A DNA stretch of 7,092 nucleotides, from positions 1 to 7,092 of the forward strand of contig JAPLZN010000141.1 in assembly GCA_026395035.1 (NCBI GenBank). The letters are read 5' to 3'. Made by a program: the position numbers and the translations under genes. Below are positions 1-4,754 of the stretch, one piece after another (the first letter of the stretch is position 1; every line of letters starts with the position of its first letter). Source of the DNA: Candidatus Vogelbacteria bacterium (GTDB lineage Bacteria; Patescibacteriota; Minisyncoccia; Phycocordibacterales; XYD1-FULL-46-19). Under the pieces are notes generated by a model. It was not told the DNA's origin, made no database searches, and saw nothing but the letters and a program-made list of their open reading frames with translations.

Positions 1-14
1 TCAAAGTATTTTTT

Positions 15-35
15 GACATTTCGCGGCGAAATGTC
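15..35. repeat. Short perfect palindrome (9-bp stem, 3-nt loop)
   Basis: Positions 15-23 (GACATTTCG) are the exact reverse complement of 27-35 (CGAAATGTC), with a CGG loop. The T-run lies on the 5' side (10-14) in plus-strand reading, and in minus-strand reading the hairpin is followed by A residues. It therefore does not fit an intrinsic terminator on either strand. It is of the same size class as the palindrome inside rsmA (4284-4308), so it may be one copy of a dispersed small palindromic unit. That link is inference. Confidence 0.6.
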
Positions 36-77
36 CGTAGATAGACGCGAAGCGACCGCCCTAGCCACCACCCCCCC

Positions 78-301
78 ATGCTAAGGAAAGACGACGAGGA
101 AGAGTCCAGACCTCTAGCGAGCCTAGCCCTAAAAAATTAAAAGACTTTGAATTACAAAGGTTCGAAGGCGTATCTTTGGCGGAGACTTGGGAGCGCGACT
201 GGCGCGAGCACGAGGAAAATTTTAGCAAAAATTTATCCGTGCTCCGCAAAAGGTATGCCGAGGAGATTTGTAATTCAAAGACAATAATTAGGGCGGAGTA
301 G
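78..301 (+). pseudogene. Small hydrophilic ORF split across two frames (frameshifted gene or programmed -1 shift)
   Basis: An ATG at 78 opens a 20-codon frame (MLRKDDEEESRPLASLALKN) that stops with TAA at 138-140. The -1 frame continues from the A-run as a protein-like, Glu/Arg/Lys-rich stretch (LKDFELQRFEGVSLAETW and onward) to TAG at 299-301. The second frame has no ATG or GTG after its upstream stop at 62-64; only a TTG at 176 could start it, giving about 41 residues. Joined at 131-137 (A AAA AAT) the product would be about 74 residues. It has no Cys pairs, membrane segment or recognised domain, and looks helical and charged. No Shine-Dalgarno is visible before 78. A single-base deletion, an assembly error in the A-run, or true recoding would all explain it. 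The ends of the second frame carry a 14-bp inverted repeat (145-158 and 267-280), so part of this frame may be repeat-derived. I do not recognise the family. Confidence 0.35.
145..280. repeat. 14-bp perfect inverted repeat, arms 108 bp apart
   Basis: CTTTGAATTACAAA at 145-158 is the exact reverse complement of TTTGTAATTCAAAG at 267-280. The left arm can also fold on itself (CTTTG / CAAAG, 145-149 with 155-159). The 11-mer ATTTGTAATTC inside the right arm (266-276) recurs exactly at 5405-5415 in a 7-nt periodic zone, which ties this pair to the repeat material elsewhere in the window. Confidence 0.6.
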
Positions 302-350
302 GTGCCCGCCGGAAGTTTGGACTTTAACGAGCAAAGCAGAATATTGAATA

Positions 351-359
351 TGTTATTAT
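351..359 (+). promoter_or_regulatory. Candidate extended -10 for the helicase gene
   Basis: TG at 351-352, one base, then TATTAT at 354-359 gives an extended -10 pattern whose expected start of transcription (about 366) is only a few bases before the ATG at 369. No convincing -35 lies 16-18 nt upstream. An alternative is TTGGAC at 317-322 with a poor AATATT at 340-345. No Shine-Dalgarno precedes the ATG, which agrees with a near-leaderless mRNA. Confidence 0.4.
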
Positions 360-368
360 GTACCCGCC

Positions 369-2330
369 ATGTCGCACCTAGACAGTTTAAATCCTTTTCA
401 ACGCGAAGCCGCTACCCATCAAGACGGGCCGCTTTTGATTATTGCCGGGGCCGGGGCCGGGAAGACCAAGACCATCACTCACCGGATTTTGCACTTGATT
501 GAGCAAGGTGTCGCCCCAGAGCGCATTTTAGCTATTACCTTTACCAATAAGGCGGCCAAAGAGATGCGCGACCGAGTGACCAAACTACTCGGTCGGCCGG
601 AAAACTCCGGCAATCCCTACGCCAATACGCGCGGCATCCCATTTTTAAGTACTTTTCACTCGCTCGGCGTCTATATTTTGCGCAATCACGGCCAGGCCCT
701 CGGTCTCTCGCGTTATTTTTCCATCTATGACAAAGACGAGCAGCTCGCCAAAGTCAAAACGGCCTTGCGCGCCCTCTCCATGGACGAAAAAGTGCACGAG
801 CCGAAAAAAATCGCCGCCATTATTTCTAAAATGAAGGGAAACGGCAAAACTCTATCCCTATTTACCGAAACCGCCAGCCAGGAATGGAATGGTAAAAACA
901 CCGCCAGCGTTTGGGCCAAGTATGAGCAAATCCTGGCCGAGGAAAAAGCTCTAGATTTTGACGATTTATTGCTTAAAACCAGCGAACTGTTCACCAGACA
1001 CCCAGACATTTTGAATTTGTACCAAGACCGTTGGCAATATATTCACATCGACGAATACCAGGACACCAATACCGTTCAATACGACCTGACCACCCTCTTG
1101 GCCAAAAAACACCACAACCTCTGCGTCGTTGGCGATATTGATCAATCTATTTACAGCTGGCGCGGAGCCGATTACGAGAATATTCTCAACTTTGAAAAGG
1201 ATTACCCGGGGGCCAAAGTGGTTTTACTGGAAGAAAACTACCGTTCCACCCAAAATATTCTCACGGCCGCCAACGACATCATCAAAAAAAACAAAAAACG
1301 GCGAGAAAAGAACCTCTTTACCAAAAACGGCGCCGGAGAGAAAATCACCATTTACTCCGGTTTCTCCGAAGCGGACGAAGCGCGCTTTGTCGCGGAAGAA
1401 AGTTTTAATTTGATTCGCCGGGGAGTTCCCGCCAGTGAAATTGCCGTGCTCTACCGCGCCAATTTCCAATCGCGCGCGTTGGAAGAGCAATTTTTGCGCT
1501 CCGGCGTACCCTATCAAGTCCTCGGCACGCGATTCTTTGACCGCAAAGAAGTCAAAGACCTCCTCGCCTTTATCAAGCTGGCCTTAAATCCCCAAGACAA
1601 AGAGAGTTTGAAGCGCGTCATCAACATACCGCCCCGCGGAATCGGTGGGATCACCCTGGAAAAAATCTTTGCCGGGCAGGAAGAGACTTTACCGCCCAAA
1701 ATGCAGGAGAAAATAAGGTCTTTCCGCAATTTACTGGCCCGGATAAAACAAAAAAGCGAAGCTACCAAGCCGTCCGAACTGATTCGCTATATTGTGGAAG
1801 AGACCGGCATCGGCGGGAAACTGGAAACTGGCGATGAGGAGGAGCAGGAACGACTGGAAAACCTGAAAGAATTCGCCTCACTGGCCGTCCGTTACGACGA
1901 AAAGGGCGAAGACGGCCTACTGGAACTTGTTTCTGATGCTTCGCTCGTTTCCGATCAAGATAGTTTGGACGATCCGGAAAAAGGCAAGAAAAATGGAGTG
2001 AAACTGATGACGGTCCACGCTTCCAAGGGCTTGGAGTTTAGAGCCGTCTTCGTAACCGGGCTGGAACAGAACTTATTCCCGCATGCTGGTATGGGTCGTG
2101 ACGAGAAACGCGACGACGAAGAAGAACGCCGATTGTTTTATGTCGCCGTCACCCGCGCCAAGGAGAAGCTGTACCTTTGCTATGCCCAAATGCGCACCAT
2201 CTTCGGCGCCCGCCAGATGACTCTGCCTAGTGAATTTCTGGACGATATAGATATGTCGCTCGTAGAAACCCCGGAAACAGGAGCTGGCGATAGAGGAGCC
2301 GGCGGAACGACCAGTTATATAGATTTTTAA
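369..2330 (+). CDS. UvrD/PcrA/Rep-family superfamily 1A DNA helicase
   Basis: ATP-dependent 3'-5' DNA helicase, 653 aa, cytoplasmic, expected to act in DNA repair and replication-fork maintenance. All SF1A motifs are in order: Q motif LNPFQREAA (7-15), Walker A AGAGAGKT (26-33), Ia ITFTNKAAKEMR (56-67), Ib TFHS (95-98), DFDDLL (196-201), Walker B HIDEYQDTN (226-234), III VVGDIDQSIYSWRGA (253-267), IV ENYRS (289-293), V VHASKGLEF (549-557), VI LFYVAVTRAKE (589-599). The nuclease motifs of AddA/RecB are absent. The protein ends soon after the 2A domain (LPSEFLDDI, 619-627) in an acidic then Gly/Thr-rich tail, and appears to lack the C-terminal Tudor-like RNA-polymerase-binding domain of PcrA/UvrD, which matches its shorter length. 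ATG 369 is the only good start: the frame has a TGA at 345-347 and no other ATG. The Walker A is encoded by three GCCGGG hexamers (444-461). I cannot choose between uvrD, pcrA and rep. Confidence 0.95.
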   Translation: MSHLDSLNPFQREAATHQDGPLLIIAGAGAGKTKTITHRILHLIEQGVAPERILAITFTNKAAKEMRDRVTKLLGRPENSGNPYANTRGIPFLSTFHSLGVYILRNHGQALGLSRYFSIYDKDEQLAKVKTALRALSMDEKVHEPKKIAAIISKMKGNGKTLSLFTETASQEWNGKNTASVWAKYEQILAEEKALDFDDLLLKTSELFTRHPDILNLYQDRWQYIHIDEYQDTNTVQYDLTTLLAKKHHNLCVVGDIDQSIYSWRGADYENILNFEKDYPGAKVVLLEENYRSTQNILTAANDIIKKNKKRREKNLFTKNGAGEKITIYSGFSEADEARFVAEESFNLIRRGVPASEIAVLYRANFQSRALEEQFLRSGVPYQVLGTRFFDRKEVKDLLAFIKLALNPQDKESLKRVINIPPRGIGGITLEKIFAGQEETLPPKMQEKIRSFRNLLARIKQKSEATKPSELIRYIVEETGIGGKLETGDEEEQERLENLKEFASLAVRYDEKGEDGLLELVSDASLVSDQDSLDDPEKGKKNGVKLMTVHASKGLEFRAVFVTGLEQNLFPHAGMGRDEKRDDEEERRLFYVAVTRAKEKLYLCYAQMRTIFGARQMTLPSEFLDDIDMSLVETPETGAGDRGAGGTTSYIDF

Positions 2331-2445
2331 TCCCCTCCTAATTTAGGAGGGGTGGCGTACTCGCCAGGGTGGTATAATCCAAATCAACTTGTTTCAACGC
2401 AAATTACAACCGTACCACCCCTGACCCCTCCTATCCCAGGAGGGG
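2331..2445. mobile_element. Palindromic REP/MITE-like intergenic element
   Basis: This starts directly after the helicase stop. The left end is a perfect 9-bp hairpin (CCCCTCCTA 2332-2340 with TAGGAGGGG 2344-2352), then a 5-bp hairpin (TGGCG 2353-2357 with CGCCA 2362-2366), then GGGTGGTA (2367-2374). That pairs with TACCACCC (2412-2419), and the right end is another hairpin (CCCCTCCT 2424-2431 with AGGAGGGG 2437-2444). The two halves are imperfect reverse complements; the right half lacks the middle small hairpin. The whole can fold as a long stem with terminal hairpins. Similar AGGAGGGGTGG/GGGTGGT repeats recur, from my memory, in many bacterial and Patescibacteria intergenic regions. No transposase is encoded here, so it would be non-autonomous. 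No T-run follows either hairpin, so it is not a typical terminator. Confidence 0.65.
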
Positions 2446-2627
2446 AAAACCGCCAGATGTGTGTACGCATTACCTAGTCCCACGTTTTCTAACCAATAGC
2501 TTGGAATCACTTTGTAATTAATTGCATTGGCGCGCGGAGAGAAATTCCTAGATGCAGTCTTTCGTAATTGTAGTATGGCAAATACTTGGCCAAGGCACAA
2601 TTTAGAGCCACCACCGTTCGTTCGAAG
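2446..2627. other. Non-coding stretch upstream of the small hypothetical gene
   Basis: No convincing gene, promoter or RNA was recognised here. Two small items can be seen. One is the palindrome CTTGGCCAAG at 2585-2594. The other is an 18-codon frame from ATG 2575 (MANTWPRHNLEPPPFVRR) whose TGA (2629-2631) overlaps the ATG at 2628 as ATGA; this could be a translationally coupled leader or chance. A TTG at 2586 in frame with the downstream gene is an alternative, longer start. Confidence 0.4.
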
Positions 2628-3041
2628 ATGATCACCAAAATCTTCACGGCCAGAGAAAAACCCGAAGCGCTGTCCGCTGGTTTTTATGTCTACGCGCCGG
2701 GCACCTTAAAGGGACCGGAACGGGCGAAGGTGGTCGCGCAGGATGCCCAAATCATCGCCGCTCTTCCTTGGCCAGCCGATCACTTGTTCAAATTCGAACG
2801 GGTTCCCCGCCAGATCGGCAACGGACAAATCTTCGAGTGGGGAATATTCCTCCAAGAAAGATTCCGACGAGTGAAGTATGTCGTGCGTTCAGCCGATGCC
2901 AGGCTTGTTTCAAATTCTCGGTTAAGCTGGTATGCCGAACCGGACAGCGTCGCTTACCTAAACAACGCACACACCTATCTCGTCGTCCGCTTAAGACTTC
3001 TGCGGACCGAACATGGTCCAGACGACCTGCTCTTTGCCTAA
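2628..3041 (+). CDS. Hypothetical protein, 137 aa, unrecognised
   Basis: I do not recognise this family. From the ATG at 2628 the product is 137 aa, starts MITKIFTAREKPEALSAGF, has no signal peptide or membrane helix, is basic and rich in Arg and Val, and has one central aromatic/Pro stretch (ALPWPADHLFKFERVP). The alternation of hydrophobic and charged residues in the second half (KYVVRSADARLV, TYLVVRLRLL) suggests beta strands of a soluble domain. There is no Cys or His cluster and no obvious catalytic motif. A TTG start at 2586 would add 14 residues (MAKAQFRATTVRSK); no good Shine-Dalgarno supports either start. That it is a real gene is supported by the strong intrinsic terminator that begins 4 nt after its TAA stop. 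It sits between the palindromic element and a converging membrane protein gene, so neighbours give no hint of its role. Confidence 0.6.
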   Translation: MITKIFTAREKPEALSAGFYVYAPGTLKGPERAKVVAQDAQIIAALPWPADHLFKFERVPRQIGNGQIFEWGIFLQERFRRVKYVVRSADARLVSNSRLSWYAEPDSVAYLNNAHTYLVVRLRLLRTEHGPDDLLFA

Positions 3042-3044
3042 GTC

Positions 3045-3079
3045 AAAGCCCCGATCACCAGATCGGGGCTTTACTGTTT
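3045..3079 (+). terminator. Intrinsic terminator after the small hypothetical gene
   Basis: A perfect 12-bp stem (AAAGCCCCGATC 3045-3056 with GATCGGGGCTTT 3061-3072), ACCA loop, followed by a T-rich tail (TTTACTGTTT including the stem end). It starts 4 nt after the TAA at 3039-3041. The A-rich 5' flank means it could also act weakly on the opposite strand. Confidence 0.85.
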
Positions 3080-3104
3080 AAGAAAGGGGAACGATTTCGT
3101 TACA

Positions 3105-3140
3105 AAGAAAAACGCCCCTCATCGTGAAGGAGGGGCGTTT
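3105..3140 (-). terminator. Intrinsic terminator of the membrane protein gene, containing its stop codon
   Basis: An 11-bp perfect stem (3110-3120 with 3130-3140; GC-rich core CGCCCCTC / GAGGGGCG), 9-nt loop. Read on the minus strand, the stem is followed by TTTTTCTTT. The TGA of the membrane gene (3121-3119) lies at the junction of loop and 3' stem arm, so coding sequence, stop and terminator overlap. Confidence 0.8.
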
Positions 3141-3748
3141 CGTTTCGCCAAAATATCGAGGCGAAACAAGAGGAGCAGAACGATCAATACCGACACGATG
3201 GCGCGGACCGAATAAACGATCGAGATCCAATCATGTTTGGGTAAAACGAGCGACAGGCCGAGGAGGGCGGTAAATTCATTAACCACCCAGACGGAATAGG
3301 GTTCGGTTTTTTGCTTCGCCCGCCAGAGTTTTCCCCAAGTAGGAAAGTAGGCCAGGACCATGATGGCCTGAATCGCGAAGTTGCAGATCAGGCTGCTATT
3401 CGGCAAAACAGCCATTCCGAAGCCCCAAACCAGCCAAACCGCTCCGGCGCCACGCAAACACCGTACATCAATCCGACGGAAGCGCCGTTTGACCTTTTTC
3501 CCGAAGAAAAAGATTAGTAGAACGGTTATTCCGACCGCAATCGTATCAGTGATCGCGTAGACATTCGTGAACCAACCGTGTTCTTTGGACGCCCACTTGT
3601 AAGTGAGGATCTGCAGAATTGTGGCCACCAAAAAGATGAGCCAGGTCGACAGGGTAGGAGCGATCCTTCCCCAGGCGGCCTGTAAGCAATACCAGCCGGT
3701 CATGAGGACGGTCAGGGAGATGATCGTCCAGGTAATAAGGTCGTTCAT
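3119..3748 (-). CDS. Seven-helix integral membrane protein, SWEET/PQ-loop-like
   Basis: The product is 209 aa from the ATG at 3748-3746 and predicted to be in the cytoplasmic membrane. Seven hydrophobic segments can be seen (roughly residues 5-25, 31-51, 60-80, 96-112, 116-135, 151-170, 175-195). The two halves look related: the first has GWYCLQAAW then IAPTLSTWLIF, and the second has LAYFPTWGKLW then TEPYSVWVVNEF, each an aromatic-rich helix followed by a P-x-S-x-W start of the next helix. A 3+1+3 arrangement of this kind is typical of SWEET/PQ-loop transporters, but the canonical PQ dipeptide is missing, so the family call is inference and the substrate unknown. The start is decided by AAAGGAG on the minus strand, 6 nt before the ATG; a TTG 30 nt further upstream is unlikely. 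It has a good promoter (3791-3819) and its own terminator, so it is a single-gene unit. This is the only gene here with a textbook Shine-Dalgarno. Confidence 0.8.
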   Translation of the reverse strand: MNDLITWTIISLTVLMTGWYCLQAAWGRIAPTLSTWLIFLVATILQILTYKWASKEHGWFTNVYAITDTIAVGITVLLIFFFGKKVKRRFRRIDVRCLRGAGAVWLVWGFGMAVLPNSSLICNFAIQAIMVLAYFPTWGKLWRAKQKTEPYSVWVVNEFTALLGLSLVLPKHDWISIVYSVRAIVSVLIVLLLLFRLDILAKRNAPPSR

Positions 3749-3754
3749 TCTCCA

Positions 3755-3761
3755 CTCCTTT
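3755..3761 (-). promoter_or_regulatory. Shine-Dalgarno that sets the membrane protein start
   Basis: The minus strand reads AAAGGAG, then TGGAGA, then ATG. The 6-nt spacing favours ATG 3748-3746 over the longer TTG start at 3778-3776. Confidence 0.8.
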
Positions 3762-3790
3762 AGAGCCTTGTGCTTCAAAGACCTTTTTTT

Positions 3791-3819
3791 ATTATATCAC
3801 ATTATTAAGTAAAAATCAA
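3791..3819 (-). promoter_or_regulatory. Sigma-70-type promoter for the membrane protein gene
   Basis: On the minus strand TTGATT (3819-3814), a 17-nt spacer, then a consensus TATAAT (3796-3791) preceded by TG at the extended -10 position (TGATATAAT). Predicted transcription start is near 3784, leaving a leader of about 36 nt that contains the Shine-Dalgarno. It lies back to back with the rsmA promoter. Confidence 0.8.
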
Positions 3820-3844
3820 TCGTCAAAGAGAACGCCAGATGGGC

Positions 3845-3850
3845 TATAAT
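3845..3850 (+). promoter_or_regulatory. -10 element of rsmA (leaderless)
   Basis: A perfect TATAAT followed by 6 nt and the ATG at 3857. With usual spacing, transcription would begin at or next to the A of the start codon. The -35 is weak (GTCAAA at 3822-3827, 17-nt spacer). This element excludes the in-frame ATG at 3839 as start, since it would lie upstream of the mRNA. Confidence 0.65.
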
Positions 3851-3856
3851 TTCCTA

Positions 3857-4672
3857 ATGTTTCCCACGAAAAAATCCCTCGGGCAGAACTGGCTCACGAA
3901 TCCGACGATTGTAGCGGAGATTTTGAAGGCGGGAGAAGTAAGGCCACTTGATCGGGTACTCGAAATCGGACCAGGCGAGGGGACTCTCACTACCGCCCTA
4001 CTTGGCGTCGGCGCCAAAGTAATTGCCGTGGAAAAAGACGACCGCTTAATCGATTTTTTAAACGATAAATTCGCCAAAGAAATTGGGTCCGGCCAATTCA
4101 CTCTAATTCACGGTGATATTTTAGAAGTTCTCCCTGGCGACTTAGGTTTAAAGAATGGAGAATATAAACTAATCGCCAATATCCCGTATTACCTTACCGG
4201 GCAAATATTGAGGAATTTTCTGGAATCCAACTGCCAGCCCGCCTCAATGGTTTTGATGGTCCAAAAAGAGGTGGCGGAACGCATTGTTGGGAGCCGGACT
4301 CCCAACAAACTAAAGGAAAGTATTCTTTCCATCAGTGTAAAGGCTTACGGGGAACCGAAGTATGTCCGTACAGTGGCCCGCGGAAATTTTCAGCCGGTGC
4401 CTAATGTTGATTCAGCCGTACTGTTAATCGATAACATTTCTAAAGATTTTTTCACCCACCAAAAATCCGGCGGGCAAGCTGATTTGTCTGAGAACCGCTT
4501 TTTTGAAGTCGTAAAGAAAGGCTTCAGTGCCAAACGAAAAATGCTAAAGGGAAATCTGTCTTTGTCAGATGAGACCCTGGCTATTTGTGATATTCCAGTT
4601 AAAGCAAGGGCGGAAAATTTGAGTTTGGAACAGTGGCGATGCCTGGCAAAACAAATGAAAAATGTAAAGTGA
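3857..4672 (+). CDS. rsmA: 16S rRNA adenine dimethyltransferase RsmA (KsgA)
   Basis: Uses SAM to dimethylate the two adjacent adenines of the helix 45 loop of 16S rRNA (E. coli A1518/A1519), a late step in small-subunit assembly. The 271 aa match the usual family length. Visible motifs: KKSLGQNWL at the N-terminus (5-13, usually GQNFL or GQHFL), SAM motif I LEIGPGEGTLT (35-45), acidic ribose-binding E59, GDIL (86-89), catalytic motif IV NIPYYLTG (108-115), VQKEVAERI (135-143), FQPVPNVDSAV (178-188), GFSAKRKMLKGNL (222-234), RAENLSLEQW (251-260). Start at 3857 rather than 3839 because it gives the family-like N-terminus and because a TATAAT covers the intervening codons. Between ERIV and SISV the product carries an odd SRTPNKLKES segment encoded in part by a perfect palindrome (4284-4308). 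The last codons (KNVK, stop) lie in a 7-nt periodic repeat. Divergent from the membrane gene, upstream of DUF192. Confidence 0.95.
   Translation: MFPTKKSLGQNWLTNPTIVAEILKAGEVRPLDRVLEIGPGEGTLTTALLGVGAKVIAVEKDDRLIDFLNDKFAKEIGSGQFTLIHGDILEVLPGDLGLKNGEYKLIANIPYYLTGQILRNFLESNCQPASMVLMVQKEVAERIVGSRTPNKLKESILSISVKAYGEPKYVRTVARGNFQPVPNVDSAVLLIDNISKDFFTHQKSGGQADLSENRFFEVVKKGFSAKRKMLKGNLSLSDETLAICDIPVKARAENLSLEQWRCLAKQMKNVK
4284..4308. repeat. Perfect palindrome inside the rsmA coding region
   Basis: TTGTTGGGAG (4284-4293) and CTCCCAACAA (4299-4308) are exact reverse complements around CCGGA. It is read in frame as IVGSRTPNK, in the loop between the catalytic domain strands, where relatives from other bacteria usually have a short basic linker. 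It may be an in-frame palindromic insertion. Confidence 0.6.
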
Positions 4673-4750
4673 AAAGTGAAAAATAGGAATACAAACGCTT
4701 CTGATTTTTTGAATCTTATTTTTCATTTTTCACTTTTCACTTTACATTAG
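4652..4750. repeat. 24-bp inverted repeat made of 7-nt units, spanning rsmA end and DUF192 upstream region
   Basis: Positions 4661-4684 and 4725-4748 are exact reverse complements (24 of 24), loop 40 nt. Each arm is a 7-nt periodic array: AAAATGT, AAAGTGA, AAAGTGA, AAAATAG from 4659 to 4686, and TTATTTT, TCATTTT, TCACTTT, TCACTTT from 4716 to 4743. The left array contains the last four residues and the TGA stop of rsmA, and the right array ends in the likely -10 of the DUF192 gene. The RNA could fold into a long A/U-rich stem and could serve as a weak terminator or stability element for rsmA. Confidence 0.8.
4743..4748 (+). promoter_or_regulatory. Candidate -10 for the DUF192 gene (leaderless)
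   Basis: TACATT (4 of 6 matches to TATAAT) followed by exactly 6 nt and the ATG at 4755, the same spacing as at rsmA. No clear -35 and no Shine-Dalgarno is present. Read-through from rsmA is an alternative. Confidence 0.3.
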
Positions 4751-4754
4751 CATT

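Noticed and set aside
15..35. Hairpin next to a T-run as a terminator
   Set aside because: The T-run lies on the wrong side of the stem for plus-strand transcription, and minus-strand reading gives A residues after the stem.
61..249. Minus-strand open frame of about 62 codons
   Set aside because: Its composition (Ser/Arg/Leu-rich, ending in a Gly run from a C tract) looks like a shadow of the plus-strand frame, and no start signals are present.
444..461. Three tandem GCCGGG hexamers as a microsatellite
   Set aside because: They encode the AGAGAG of the Walker A motif, so protein constraint explains them.
1224..1517. Minus-strand open frames inside the helicase gene (also 725-1009 and 1514-1768)
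   Set aside because: They lie fully within a gene whose motifs are unambiguous, and have no recognisable domain or start signal.
2331..2352. Hairpin right after the helicase stop as an intrinsic terminator
   Set aside because: A T-run does not follow; the sequence continues as part of a larger palindromic element.
2394..2600. Minus-strand frame across the palindromic element
   Set aside because: It is made largely from the repeat element and the spacer, has no start signal, and resembles no protein I know.
3839..3856. Upstream ATG of rsmA adding six residues
   Set aside because: The codons overlap a perfect TATAAT and the extra residues do not fit the family N-terminus.
4670..4672. UGA as a sense codon (Gracilibacteria/SR1-type code)
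   Set aside because: TGA ends rsmA, DUF192, the membrane gene and the 3D-domain gene at the expected lengths, and no in-frame TGA interrupts a conserved domain.
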